This document shows, in pieces, positions 44,960 through 57,505 of a stretch of DNA of 64,000 bases. Each line of letters opens with the position of its first letter. The first letter of the stretch is position 1. The stretch is from Pratylenchus scribneri. Its lineage: Eukaryota > Nematoda > Chromadorea > Rhabditida > Pratylenchidae. The position numbers and the translations under genes are program-made. A model generated the notes under the pieces. The model had not been told where the DNA came from. It did not search any database and was given only the letters and a program-made list of their open reading frames with translations. Where the stretch lies: contig JAQSEB010000063.1 of the NCBI GenBank assembly GCA_030063045.1, positions 62,001 through 126,000 on the forward strand. The letters run 5' to 3'.

Positions 44960-47628
44960 TTAATTGAATTCTTTTATTATTAATGAAATTATGTCCAAGA
45001 AGGCAAAATCTAATCCAGAATAAACAACAATAATATTTGAATATAATTCCATTAATTCCGAATCAACCCAAATAAAATTAGTTCCTTTAATTTTTGATAA
45101 GAGAAGCATCCAAAATTGACTAAATATTTGATGGGTTATAAAAATGGGTTTGATTGGCCTATTATAAAGATTATAAAGAAATGATATTAATATATAAATC
45201 AATATTTACCTTTCTATTGCACCAATTCTGGTCTTTGGTGAAACCTCCAATTCAAAAAGAAGTTGCCAAGATTTGAAACTAAAATTTTAAAAAAAGGTTA
45301 AAAAAATTAAGTAACATGGTCAATATTTAACGAAAACCTTTTAGGTTCAAAATTAAATTGGCAAGGGCATTTGGTACATCGTTTGTTTCGCTTAATAGAT
45401 GGTGGCCTATATAAAAATAAATAATTAAATGCAGTTATGATTAAATTATTGTCAATAAAAAAATAATGAAAATTTGAGATATAATCTATAAAAAGTAAAT
45501 TTTAGGAATTTTTCATGTAAATTTTTTCTAAATTATATTTTTTATAAATAATTTAAAATATTATTAATATATTTAAAAATATACCAACTATAATAATAAT
45601 AACTAACAATATTTCCAAACAATTTTTGCAAATTTTATGCTTGCACCAGAGAGTTACGGTCTCAGGTGGCTCTCTGACCGGATCATGTAGTGCCTCAAAT
45701 GTTGATAATGTGTTAAGTTGTCTGACGTCTGTTCCACAATTAACACAAACTTCGTCAGAACAATACTTACACACCAATTCATCATAAAATTTTGGAACCC
45801 TATTAGTACGAATATGAACTCTTCATTGAAAAATTTGTAAATTACAATTCGTCATCGCCACATTTTCCAAAACCATGAATCCAATGACCGCAATCAAGTT
45901 TTCTGGCACCTTCATACCAATTTTCTGCGATATAAATAGCTTTTTCACAATGCACACAATTGAATTTATGTTCAAGTTTTGGACAACTATAAAGAAAATA
46001 TAGTCGATGAAAATAACATAAAATGGTATCAAATTAATTAAAATAATTTTTCCAAAATAAGGTATAAATTTTACTTTTAATTAATTAACAATCATTTCTT
46101 AATTTAAATTTTCCAATTTTTTCAAAAAATTAATTGTAAATAATTAGACTATTTTCGAAAAATTATTTTTTATAGCTTACGAATTTAAGGAAAAAAAACT
46201 ATAGAATTTGTTATGATCGTTAAACAAAACAATATTATCATTTATTCAGAATATTTTTAGAAAATATTAGGAAGTAAGTCAGTTTTAACTTTTTATTTAA
46301 TATCCATTCCAATATATATATATACAGTATTTATTCTATTTTAAGTTCCATCTCTATTATAAGCCCCCATTACAACGAAAAATGTATTTCAAAAATTACC
46401 TTTTTTTAAGTGAAGATAATCAAAAACCGAAAAGTTCCCACCTCGGAGGATCTCAGAAATTTATCTCCTGGGCTTAAAATAGAATAAATACGGTATATAT
46501 ACATAATTATATCCTTAAGCAGCTATATATTAATCTTATAAAAATAAACAACTTTTAATTGTTTAAATTTATAAAAAATTTTAGCAAAAAATTAATTTTT
46601 AATAAAAAAAACTTACATAAGATGCTCACTCCTGCCGGTAATTATATGAGATAAATGTGATAAACATCCACAGTCCATTCGAAATATGTCAAATCTACTT
46701 TTGAACACATGCTTACAATGTACACAACTGCCCAAATGGTCAGTCGATATGGTATTATCCACATCCATTTGTTCTGTAATTGGTTAAAATATTTAATTTT
46801 ATTTAAATAGTTTAAAAATGGATGGAATTATACTCACAAAAGCTAGGAAAAATTTACTAATCCACCCTTAATAATTTCTCATCAATGACAGAATTAGTCA
46901 AATAAAATTTTATCTAAAAAAGTTCGAAATTCATGTAATTATGCTCATATAACATAAGCAAAATGCACAAATTCATAGAAGAGACATAGAAAAAATGTAT
47001 GGTCATAATTCCATTAATTTTGTAATATTTTTAATAAAAATAAAAATAAAATTTTTTTATAAAAAAAACATTTAATTTGATATAAAAACCATTAAAAATG
47101 GTTTAGTCTAGTCCTCCAAAAAATATTAATACGGTGATAGAATGATCATAAAATGTAAGGATGTTACCCAAAACTTATAAAATAATATAAAAATTGCTAT
47201 AATTGAATAAGAGAGGAGAGAATACTGATTTTTTTCAAAAATGTTTTAGCAAAATAATTTTAAATGCCAATTAATGAAAATATAATCAAGTATACCATCA
47301 GCAACTGATGAAGAAGAATATTCCGCTTGATCGGCAGTCGATTCTGTTGCCTGACTGCTTGAATCTGAATTTAATATAATACTTATTAAAAAAACAAATA
47401 ATAATTGAAGCCAAAAACTGTGGTAATTTAAAAAAGTTTAAAAAAAATGTGCAAAATAATATTTTTATTACTAATTATTTTAAAATGTTGGCAAATTTGA
47501 GAAGATTAAATTCATATTTATGTAAAATATTAATAACAATTCAATAAAATCTTACCTCTATGTTGATGATCTCTTTTCCTTTGTTCGGCCTTTTTCTTTT
47601 CCTGTTTCTTGCGATGTCTTGACGGCAT
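44960..47628 (-). CDS. RING-like protein, upstream part, copy 2
   Basis: The exons are as in copy 1, with one A to V change in the last exon (WVDSE for WADSE). Five bases before the ATG at 47628 this copy has a 15-bp stretch including a T run (minus strand CCGAAAGTTTTTTTAC) that copy 1 lacks. It could affect the leader-splice acceptor or the start context. Confidence 0.45.
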
Positions 47629-48460
47629 TTGTAAAAAAACTTTCGGTCTTTACCAATTAAATTCCAAAAAAAATTTTTAAATAAAATCTAGATTAAAAAA
47701 ATGTCAAAAATGGAAGAATTTTTTGGTTACGTAAAAAAATTTTTGGTTGGATGAATAATGTAAAAAATGCACAAAAAAGTTGAGTAATGGCATCGTCATC
47801 CATCAACAATAGACAATAGAGATTATTTATGGGAAAATGAATAATATAGAAGAATGATGAAAGAATGAATGGGAAATTGCCTCGGGGCAAAAAAACAATA
47901 ATCATCAATTTTGTACATTGGATTGAAGAATGAAATGTGATTCATCATTAATTCTTTGAAAAATGAGCAAAAAATAGAAAGAAAATGAATAAAATGGGGA
48001 TTAGGTAGCAATTTTGGCCAATTAAAAATAAATTAATAAACACAATTAATCAAAAAACTATCTTTATTTATGCTTTAAAAATAGTTTCTAATTTGCAAAT
48101 GAATATATTTATTCATCAAATTGATATAATCTAAAACTCATTCAAGTCTGCATAGTAAATTTGTTTAGTAAATATTTAATTTCTTTTTTTAAAATCATAT
48201 TTATGCTTTCGTAATTTTTTTATTCGAAATTTTAACTGATTTTTCAATGCAAAATTGCTATAAAATATATAGAAATAGAATTATTATAGACTAATTCAAC
48301 TATAGCGAACTGAATGATAAAATATTCTATGTATTTCAATGAAATTTCATTATCCATATGAGTCGGCACAAATTTAAATTATTCAAAATAAAATTGAAAA
48401 ATTATTAAATTGTTTAAATAGAGATTAAAACCATTAAAAATTAATTAATATAATATAATT

Positions 48461-48800
48461 AGTCCCAAAAATCGGGCACTTTTTCGCGCACCCCTTTAAA
48501 CCGAAAGTCGCGCGAAAAATTTTTTTTGTTCTAAGGCCGTCCTCTAGCCGGGATATATCCAAAAATATCTATTTTCAAGTAAAAAACACAAACAGAAAAA
48601 AGTTTAGACCTTTAAACCGAAAAAAATGCCGAAAAACCGGTTTACAAACCGGTTTGGTCGCGCACCCAAAATTGATGCGCAAAGTTGTCCGCCCGGAGAT
48701 CATTATGTCAAAAAACCAAAATGTGCATCAATCGGCTGGCACAAAAAAAAGTTTTTCCAGAAAGTGTATACATCCCCCCTCATTTTTTTATATACATATA
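48461..48800. repeat. Repeat segment fused to the 6-kb duplication
   Basis: It matches about 31228-31566 (AGTCCCAAAAATCGGGCACT to CCCCCCTCATTTTTTTATATAC). Relative to the first locus, about 1.8 kb between 29426 and 31227 is absent, so copy 2 is a deletion or join product. Unique AT-rich DNA begins at 48801. Confidence 0.8.
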
Positions 48801-50550
48801 AAACTGTCATATTTTTCTGTCAACTACTTTATTTGCAATGATATTTTATAAATTTCTTTATTTTTAATTTTAATATAAAATTAAAGAATCGAATTAAAAC
48901 AAATCCAAAAGCTTGCGGATATATTATCGACTTGGACAATTTGCAATTACAATAATTATCTGCCAGAATCAGAAGTTAGGTAATGTGGGATTAATTCTTC
49001 GGAAAAGGGTTCAATAATTTTTGAAAATGACAATTCGAATGAATTTTGGAATGTGATTGGCAACAATGAATGATTCAGATTTCAAAAACTGGGAAACTTA
49101 AATTTAATAATATAATTTTCAAAAATTATAGAGCCAGTGGAATTTATATTTGTGAGTCGCCTGTGAAATGCGATTAGCTAGGTCTCTCCCATTTTGAATT
49201 TTTATTTTAATTATTTTATTAATTAATTCGGTTGGTATTGGTTGTTTGCTGTAATAATTAAAAATCGTATAAAATATATTATTTTAATTTTCTTCACCTA
49301 ATTTTTATTTATGGATTATTTTTTGAATTAATAATACTGAAAAAAATTATATTCCCGTGAAACCGTCGATTCAGACATATAAACCAAATATTATTAAAAA
49401 AATTAAAATTATTCAAATTAATTTTATTGGAACTTCTAATTTTAATATATCATTTATCATAAAATTAAATTATTTAAAGAAATTATTGTTGGTTACATTT
49501 TTGGCATAAAAAAGTGTCCAAGTTTTCGAAACCTTACTTTTCTTCTTCATTTTGTATTATGGTCTGCAGAAATGGTCATCAATCAAATCTAATAAAAATG
49601 TATTATTATTACTTGGTTAGATTTCGGGGAAAAAATTATAAAAATGAAATTGACGTGTATCCAAGAAAAAATTCTTTTAATTTTTTAAATAATAATTTTT
49701 TATTATTTATGTTCCCTGGTTGTGTTATTATTTTAATTTTTTTCCAGATTTTCCGATTATTAAATCAAAAAGATTGAAAAAAAAATTTTATGAATTTGAA
49801 ATTAAAACGGATTAAATTTTTCTAATATTTTTAACTTTTTTTTATGATAAAAAGTGAAATAAATTTGTTAAAGCAAATGGAATTTTATTAATTAAAAAAT
49901 ATTTTTTCATTTCATAAAATTTTTCCGCAATAAAGTAATTTATTTGATTAGTAAAAATTTAAAATATAATTATACTCAAGCTTGAAATGAACAAAAATCT
50001 AGACGTAAAAAATTAAAAAAATATAATCGCAAGAACAATGACTCAAAAAAACAAAAAAAAATCCTTTCCTCATTTTTGTGATGTGCCATTTCCAAATATT
50101 AATTCATCTGGATATCCAGTAGCACTTAAAAATAATTGTGTTTCCCTTCTATTTATAGTAACTTTGTTTTTGTTTGATTTTATTTTTAAATTCTTTAAAT
50201 AATTTTTGTAAATTTTTAATATTAATTATTATATCAACATTATGTGTTCTCAAATTGTGGATTTTAAATCATCACAAGAATTGAAAATTTATAAAGAATT
50301 AAATGTCAATATTTTATGTGTTTAAAATAAAATTTAATTTATAATTAATTTTAATAATTTCCTTTTTCTTTCAGCAATAAGATATATGTTATTTTCTAAA
50401 TGTTTGCATTATTCATTAGAAAGATGGCAAAATATGACTGAAATAAATGGAGGCATATTCGTGTTTAAAAGTCAAAATTTTTCTCTATTTTGATGAATTT
50501 TTCTGCTAGAGGTTAATTACTTTATTAATTTTAACTCAATAATCCTTGCA
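48801..50550. other. AT-rich stretch with possible decayed plus-strand gene
   Basis: Acceptor-like sites (TCTGCAG at 49567, TTTTTTCCAG at 49746, TTTCTTTCAG at 50374) precede short open segments, for example at 50376-50490. I cannot join them into one frame. Confidence 0.25.
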
Positions 50551-50555
50551 TACAG

Positions 50556-50670
50556 ATATATTTTGTCGGTAAATTTTATGATGGAAGCAAGGCGACTGCT
50601 GGCACCTACAGTGGACTGAAGAAAGGCATAAACACGAATGGCGTTCAAAGCATTATTAATTCGGAAAATG
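50556..50670 (+). pseudogene. Exon-like segment, unrecognised
   Basis: An ATACAG acceptor and a GTAATG donor flank 115 bp that is open in phase 0 and reads IYFVGKFYDGSKATAGTYSG and on to IINSEN. Its composition is clearly more protein-like than the surroundings. With no confident neighbours it may be an orphan exon. Confidence 0.3.
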
Positions 50671-50699
50671 GTAATGCAATTAATTATTTTGATTTTTGC

Positions 50700-51620
50700 T
50701 TAGGTAAGGATCAATAAAATTTAAACCATAAAAATTGAAAACATATTTAAGTTTAAATCTTGAAAAGTTATTCCGATTGAAAATTATCATATTTTAAAAT
50801 TAAAATGTTCATTCAAACATTCTGTTTTTCTTAAACAATGGATTAAATTTAGAACAATAATTAGTTCGTATGGCAAAAATCAATCGAACAGTGACAATTT
50901 GGTAGCCATTTTTTTTCACATTTTTTAAGGGAAAAAAATTTAATTATATTTTTTTTTATAAATTATTGCATGACGATTTGGTTGTGATTTTTTATTTTGA
51001 TGTTATAAATGCTTTTTACATTAATTTATTATGAAAATTTTATTATGGTTTGTGGATTCCATTTCATTTATTAGTGAAAAAATATTAAATTTTTGATTAG
51101 CCAATTCCTATTCAATTCACCGATAGCTTTAAAATGTTTAATAAAGGCGGATCGAATAAGCTATTTATGTGTTGATGTAAAAATTTTCAGCAAAAATGCC
51201 CTTGGTCCCCCCCCCCCCTTTCCACTATCTTGGTAAAAAAAATCGACATTTCCTTACCAAGATGGTAAGATATGACAAAATGTACTCCAGAATCGAACTC
51301 GTCGTACTCGAAAACCCAAAAAAAGCATTTTGAATCAAAAAACCAAAAATTTTTTTTAAAAAATGGGGGAAACAAACCCTACTATTACCAAATAAAAATA
51401 ACTCACGATTCAGTCCAGCAAGAATTAATTTGGTTTATCTATCTGTGAGGATGACGGATGAAAAGACAAATTTTCTGAAATATTCTAACGAATTTTCAGA
51501 AATTTTCAAACAAAAATTAATTAAAGTGAAATCCTTACACACGAAAATAAAAAAAAATCATCCAATAAATTTGTATAATTTTGAAATAAAAATTTTGTAA
51601 AAACAAATTCAATAAAATTT
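50700..51620. other. AT-rich stretch, no gene seen
   Basis: At 51180-51310 the sequence CCCTTGGTCCCCCC, then CTTACCAAGATGG resembles 19605-19680, indicating another old dispersed repeat. The minus ORF at 51187-51375 is part of that repeat. Confidence 0.35.
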
Positions 51621-51622
51621 TA

Positions 51623-53085
51623 AGCATTGCCTAATCAAAGGCAATGCAATTCCAAAATTTAATTTAACCAACTCATAAAGAGTGAACAATTTTGTCTACC
51701 TTTGTTTATAGACTTTCGTCTGATTTCCCTCACTTATGAGGAACGATTTATTTAAATTTATCCCTCAAATTGTCTACGAGTTGGAATTACAAAAAGGGAG
51801 ACATTTTTCGGAATTTTAAATTTTTGTCTTTTTTATAATAAATTTGGTAATTAAATCATTGTAAAAATTTTAAGAATAATTCAATCAAAAAAGAAAAGTT
51901 TTCTGTAATCAACTAACAAATTTTTGAAAATTTTCTAACAAAAATAAGTTAAAATGAATTCAATCTTTTACACGAAAATAAAAAACATCATAAATTTGTA
52001 AAATATTGAAACAAAAATTTTTATAAACATTGCCTAATTTAAGGCAACGCAATTCCAAAATTAATTTATTCAACTCATAAAGAGTGAATAATTTTGACTA
52101 CCTTTACTGATAGACTTTCGTCTGGTTTCGCTCAACTATGAGGAGTGATTTATTTAAATCTATCCCTCAATTTGTCTACGAGTTGGAATTACAAAAAGGG
52201 AGACATTTTTTGGAATTTTGGATTTTTGCTTTTTTTATAATAAATTTGGTAATTAAATCATTGTAAAAATTTTAAGAATAATTAGAACAATAAAGAAAAT
52301 TTTCCTGAAATTTTTTAACAAATTTTCGGACTAACAAAAATTAATTAAAATGAATTCAATTCTTACCCACGAAAATAAACAATATCATTTATGTCCAATA
52401 ATAATTTGTAAAATTATGAAACAAAAATTTTTGTAAAATAAATTCAATAAAATTTTAAGCATTGCCTAATTAAAGGCATTGCAATTCCAAAATTTAATTT
52501 ATTCAACTCATAAAGAGTGAATAATTTAGTCTACCTTTTTTTATAGACTTTCGTCTGATTTCACCCAAATTTGAGGAATGATTTATTTAAATTTATCCCT
52601 CAATTTGTCTACGAGTTGGAAGTGGCAAAAAGGGAGACATTTTTCAAAATTTTTGATTTTTATTTATTTTATGATTGTTTTGACAAATAAATCATTTTAA
52701 AAATTTTAAAAATAATTGGAACAAAAAACAAAAAGTTTTCTGAAATTTTCTAACAAATTTTTGGAAATTTTAACCAAAAATTTATTTAAAATGAATTCAA
52801 TCATAAGTCATTACATACGATAATAAAAAAAATCATTCTATTTCCAATTTATTTGTAAAATTTTGAAATAAAAAAAATAAATTCAATAAAATTTTTAAGC
52901 ATTGTCTAATTAAAGGCAATGCAATTCCAAAATTTAATTTATTCAACTCATAAAGAGTGAATAATTTAGTGTAGTTTTATTTATAGACTTTCGTCTGATT
53001 TCACCCAATTATGAGGAATGATTTATTTAGATCCATCCCTCAATTTGTCTACGAGTTGGAATTAAAAAAAGGGAGATATTTCTCA
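51623..53085. repeat. Tandem ~430-bp repeat with cloverleaf-like core, four units
   Basis: Conserved cores start with GCATTGCC at about 51624, 52027, 52459 and 52899, with about 240 bp of looser AT-rich spacer between cores. Each core of about 185 bp has nested inverted repeats: GCATTGCC/GGCAATGC; AATTCCAA with TTGGAATT at the far end; CAACTC with GAGTTG just inside; and two internal hairpins, GTCTA/TAGAC and CCTCA/TGAGG. Some units keep every pair; the third loses the outermost one (TTGGAAGT). Confidence 0.8.
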
Positions 53086-56000
53086 AAATTTTTGATTTTT
53101 GCCTTTATATAATAATTTTGGAAATTAAACCATTGTAAAAATTTTAAGAATATTTGGAATAAAAAAGAAAATTTTTCTTTTAACAAATATTTGGAAATTT
53201 TACAATAAAATTTAATTAAAATGATTTCAATCCTTAAACACGAAAATAAAAAACATTTATGTCCAATAAATTTGTAAAATTTTGAAACTTTTATATACCT
53301 ATTCTCGATTTACAATCATATAAATTTCTCGTCCAAATTGGGTTTTCCGACTTGAAATGAATGGACCTTTTTTAGAAAAATTATAAAATAATATAGAAAA
53401 ATATAAAATGCATTTCCTCACTTAATTTCTTGGTAAAAAATCATGGAAAATTTGATTTTGAAAAGAAATTTTAAAAATTCTTGACATTATATGCCGAAAA
53501 CATCATTTGAAAAATGTCCGGAAAATTTCCTTGGACCCTGTATATTCTTAGAAATAAATTCGATCATTACTAAATTTGCTATCTTTCTTTGCTGAAAAAA
53601 TTGAAAATTATTTTATAAATTAAATGGTTTAAAATTCATAAAAAAAATATATAAATAATTTTATCTTCTCATAAAATTAGAAAATTAAAAATCAAATTCT
53701 ATGGATAGAATAAATTTTACACCGAAATATAATGCAGGCAAAAATTAACACTAAATTGTTTAATTCAAAAAAATTCTTTTCATCAAATTAATGTGTTTTT
53801 TGATGATTTTATTTTTTACCACATAAGTTTATTTAATTATTATGACTCCATTGTATTGTATTTGTTAGCCAGATAAATTCATTGTTCAGACCAGAAGAAA
53901 TGTGCAAAGGCAAAATTCGGAAATGAACGACGTAACCTTAATTAACTTCAATTTTTTGCAATTTTTACAATTTTGATTTTCCGTCTTGAATGTACTTTCA
54001 TCCAATAGAATTATTCTGGCATGCAAATATTATCATTTATTCAAAAAATTAATATTTTTTTGCATCACATAAATTATTTAATTTATATGAAGTTTTAAAA
54101 CCGCAAAAATTATTTTTACATAAAATAACCAAGAAAAAACAATCGTCAAAATAAAATTTAATTTAAAAAAATTAAAACAAAAGAAAGTAAATTATTTAAT
54201 ATACTTTATTGGAATTTTTATTTATTTTAAAGATTTTTTACAATATAATTTTGATATTTCTTGTATTATTATTAAAATTATGCAAGCAAACCATAATCCA
54301 AATGATATTCTATATCATAATTATCGATTGTCTGCAGTATAAATGAAAAATGTATTAATATCTTACACGGTGTCCATTTACAATTGATCCGATTAGTCCT
54401 TTCCTCATTTACGCCGCCAACATTACATCAACAAATATAAAAAGTATAAAGATCTATAGTTAAATTTACAGCACAATTTCATCATATATTTCCTATCATT
54501 TACCAAACTAACTAAATAGTATCTCTTACGCATAAAAAATTATTGTATAAATTTATTTTAAAACATTTTTACTCTATAGATTTAAAATTTTAATTCAATT
54601 AAAAATGTAATTTATTCTAAACATAATGTGGAAATGAGATGTCAAAGAGATTTAAATAATATTTTTTTTATTTGAATTTATTTTTTTAATAAATAATGGT
54701 TAATGATTTCGAATTATTTTTAATAATTAAAAGTTAAAAATGCTTTTTACATAAATTTATTATCAAAATTTTATTATTGGTTATAAATTCCATTTCGTTA
54801 GATGTGAAAAATTATTAAATATTTATTGAAATAATGTTTTAGATTTAATTTTAAATTAATTTGCTGGAAAATAGTCAATAGCGAAATTTCAATTGCATTC
54901 AGGCCCCGAATGATCGGACCCGATTTGTTGGTCAGCCATAAATTTTTTAATTTTATTTTTCACTAAAACGTGTAAAATATTTTCATCAAATATTTAATAA
55001 TGTTTCACATCAAACGAAATTATATCCACAACCCATAATAAAATTCTAGTAATAAATTTATATAAAAAGAATTTTTTTACATTTATTTATAAAAAATATC
55101 TTCACCACCGGCGGGTTCAAAATTTTTAATAAAAAATAAAATTCAAATAAAAAAATAAAAATTATTACCTTAAGTGAAGCTGGAATAATATCAAATCTTA
55201 TTCCAAATTCCACTCTCCATTTTTCGTTTTTCTTTTCTCGTTTTCAAATTGACAATTGGTAATATTGGATGAATTGGCCTTTGAACGAATTTCAAGAAGG
55301 GCTGGTTTTTGCCATATATTCTCAGAATATTCTGAGATTATTTCATATTTTGAATTTTGATCCTATATTTTGTCCATAATCTGAGACTACATGCTGTAAA
55401 TACACTCAGAATTTCATTGATGAATATTCTATTCCGCCATATATTTCATTTTAAAATACAGTAACTCTCACATAATCATTCTGTGTTTTACCTTTTTGAG
55501 ACTATTGTTTTCATCATTAAGTTGAAAATTGTCGTTCTTCCCCATTTTTCAATTCATTTTACCATTTTCTATTTTAATTAAGTTTTTAGTATTTTTGTTT
55601 GGCACCACCCTATTTTTAATTAATTTTACATCATATTTTTCAATTATTAAATTTAAAGAAAAAGAAAAAATTTATGAGTTCAAAATAAAATGTATTAAAT
55701 TTATCAATTAAATTCTTTTCTTCCAAGGACTGATCAAAAATGTTAAATTATTTGAATTTCTTATTTGATTTATGAAAAGAATGAAAAATAAATTCATAAT
55801 TTATTAATCCATATTTGATGATTATTTTTCAAAAACGTAAAATAAAATTTTTATTGGTTATTAAAATATTTTCTAATAAATTTATTTAAAAAACGTCTTT
55901 TACCTTTTCCATTCTGTTCTTAACAAAAATAAGAACTTCAAATAATTTTCCATTTTTGTAATAAAATTTTTTATACAAAACATATATTCCAAGAATAACT

Positions 56001-56510
56001 ATTTAGGAAAAAAAAATATTAAAAATATTTAGAAATAAAAAATATGGAGTGAAAAATCATTGCAAAAATTGTGGTATCTAAATTAAAATAAAAAAAAGGA
56101 ACACTTTTTTCGTAAAATTTTTTTATAATTTTTGTAACACATAAATTAATTTAATTTTTATGAGACTTAAAACTGAAAATATTATTTTTTCATAAAATCG
56201 ATTATAGCGATCTCTTCAACCAGGAACATTAATATAATAATAAAAAATTTTTATTTAAAAAAATAAAAGAATTTTTCTATTGGACTCGCGTCTTTAATAT
56301 TTTTTTTTATTTCTGTATGCGTCGTGGATCTTGATTTTTGATTTTGTTAAGATTTATTAAAGAATTTTATTAGAATTTACAAACAATTATTTTATGAGAT
56401 TAATTTTTTTAATAAAAATTTTATAAAAAATTTATTTTATGCCCAAATTGGCAAAAAATTATTCTTCATTATCTTTTGAATAAAAAAGATTCTAAATGAT
56501 TTGTATCATA
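53086..56510. other. AT-rich intergenic region, no gene seen
   Basis: Only short frames and poly-A/T-rich sequence are present. The plus ORF at 55529-55711 is F/I-rich low-complexity. Short recurring words link it to the spacer of the 430-bp repeat. Confidence 0.35.
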
Positions 56511-56514
56511 AAAT

Positions 56515-56733
56515 TCAATCAATGTTTACCAAAAATTTGGACTTGTAGCAATCAATCCTCGTCCAATTTTTCAATACATTTCCCTGTCCGGGCCAACTCG
56601 AATCGTGCGGGATGTCTACCAAAATTTGATTGGTCATTTCCAAAAGTAGAATTGGCTCATTTTGACCCGGCTCAAAGATTGTTTCCAGCAGAACAAGTTC
56701 GGCGAAAATGCTTCCATCATAATAAATGATGAA
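56515..56733 (-). pseudogene. Exon-like segment, unrecognised
   Basis: An acceptor TTTGCATAG (minus strand) opens a frame reading YDGSIFAELVLLETIFEP and on through LVDIPHDSSWPGQGN, with a possible donor GTAAAC near 56529 or a stop at 56515. The GC content and codon pattern stand out from the flanks. The plus-strand frame of the same interval is less protein-like. No family is recognised. Confidence 0.3.
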
Positions 56734-56792
56734 CTATGCAAAATAATACATTTTATAAATTTTATTTTATTTTTTAAATAAATAAAATGGCA

Positions 56793-57283
56793 CTATCCCC
56801 AAATAGGTCATTTTTGAAATTTTTTCTAATTTTCGAAATGATATACCAATCGATCCATCTTGACGAATAGAGCATGGATCTGCTATTGTTTTTATTCAAA
56901 AATATAAGGTATGTAATAATTAAAATTGAAGTAGGAAATTTACCGGTATGACCGGTCAGACCGGCAACAAAGTTAATATATAAGGCGTTATTCACTGCAA
57001 GAAATCTACCGGTATGACCGGTCGGACCGGTGATAAATGGATATATAAAGGCACAATTTTTTCAGTCTTCTTCTTGTTAGTTAAAAGAGCAGCGCTCGAA
57101 TGGAAATGATGAAATTTTGGGCTAAACATCGGCTCAATCAAAAACATAGAACTATATTATAAAATGCGGTTAGGGTTAGGGGCTAGGGTTAGGGTTTAGG
57201 GGCTCAGAGCATAGGATTGAACGGAGTGGATGTAGCGGAGCGAAGCGACCAAAAAAATTCAAAAATGACCTATTTGGGGATAG
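56793..57283. mobile_element. 491-bp inverted-repeat element (MITE-like)
   Basis: The ends pair over about 28 bp: CTATCCCCAAATAGGTCA at the left is matched by TGACCTATTTGGGGATAG at the right. Inside are two copies of ACCGGTATGACCGGTC (about 56942 and 57009, 67 bp apart), each followed by ATATATAA, and TTAGGGTTAGGGG-type repeats at 57169-57212. There is no coding capacity and no certain target-site duplication. A left-end fragment lies at 57925-57995. Confidence 0.7.
57169..57212 (+). repeat. Interstitial TTAGGG-like repeats
   Basis: GGTTAGGGTTAGGGGC and then TAGGGTTAGGG and TTTAGGGG are irregular TTAGGG units inside the 491-bp element. Most nematode telomeres use TTAGGC, so these are more likely part of the element than a telomere scar. 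Confidence 0.5.
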
Positions 57284-57340
57284 AGTCAATAAAATTTTGA
57301 AACAAAAATTTTGTAAAATAAATTCAATAAAATTTTAAGC

Positions 57341-57505
57341 CTTGCCTAATTAAAGACAATGCAATTCCAAAATTTAATATATTCAACTCATAGAGAGTGA
57401 ATAATTTTGTCTACCTTTTTTTTATAGACTATCGTCTGATTCCATTTAATTATGAGGAACGATTTATTTAAATCTATCCCTCAATTTGTCTACGAGTTGG
57501 ATTTT
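57341..57505. repeat. Isolated copy of the hairpin-rich 430-bp repeat core
   Basis: It runs from CTTGCCTAATTAAAGACAATG through GAGTTGGATT. The first stem is damaged (CTTGCC/GACAAT) but the GTCTA/TAGAC and CAACTC/GAGTTG pairs remain. Confidence 0.7.

Larger units (their letters stand above)
42424..48460. repeat. 6-kb segmental duplication, copy 2
   Basis: It directly follows the Ginger insertion and the repeat terminus CCCCCCTCATTTTTTTATA. Changes from copy 1 include a lost C near 44016, a 15-bp insertion at about 47632-47646 and a GCC/ACC difference near 45064 (A to V in the protein). Confidence 0.9.

Noticed and set aside
57169..57212. Chromosome fusion or telomere scar
   Set aside because: Too short and irregular, and lies inside an inverted-repeat element.
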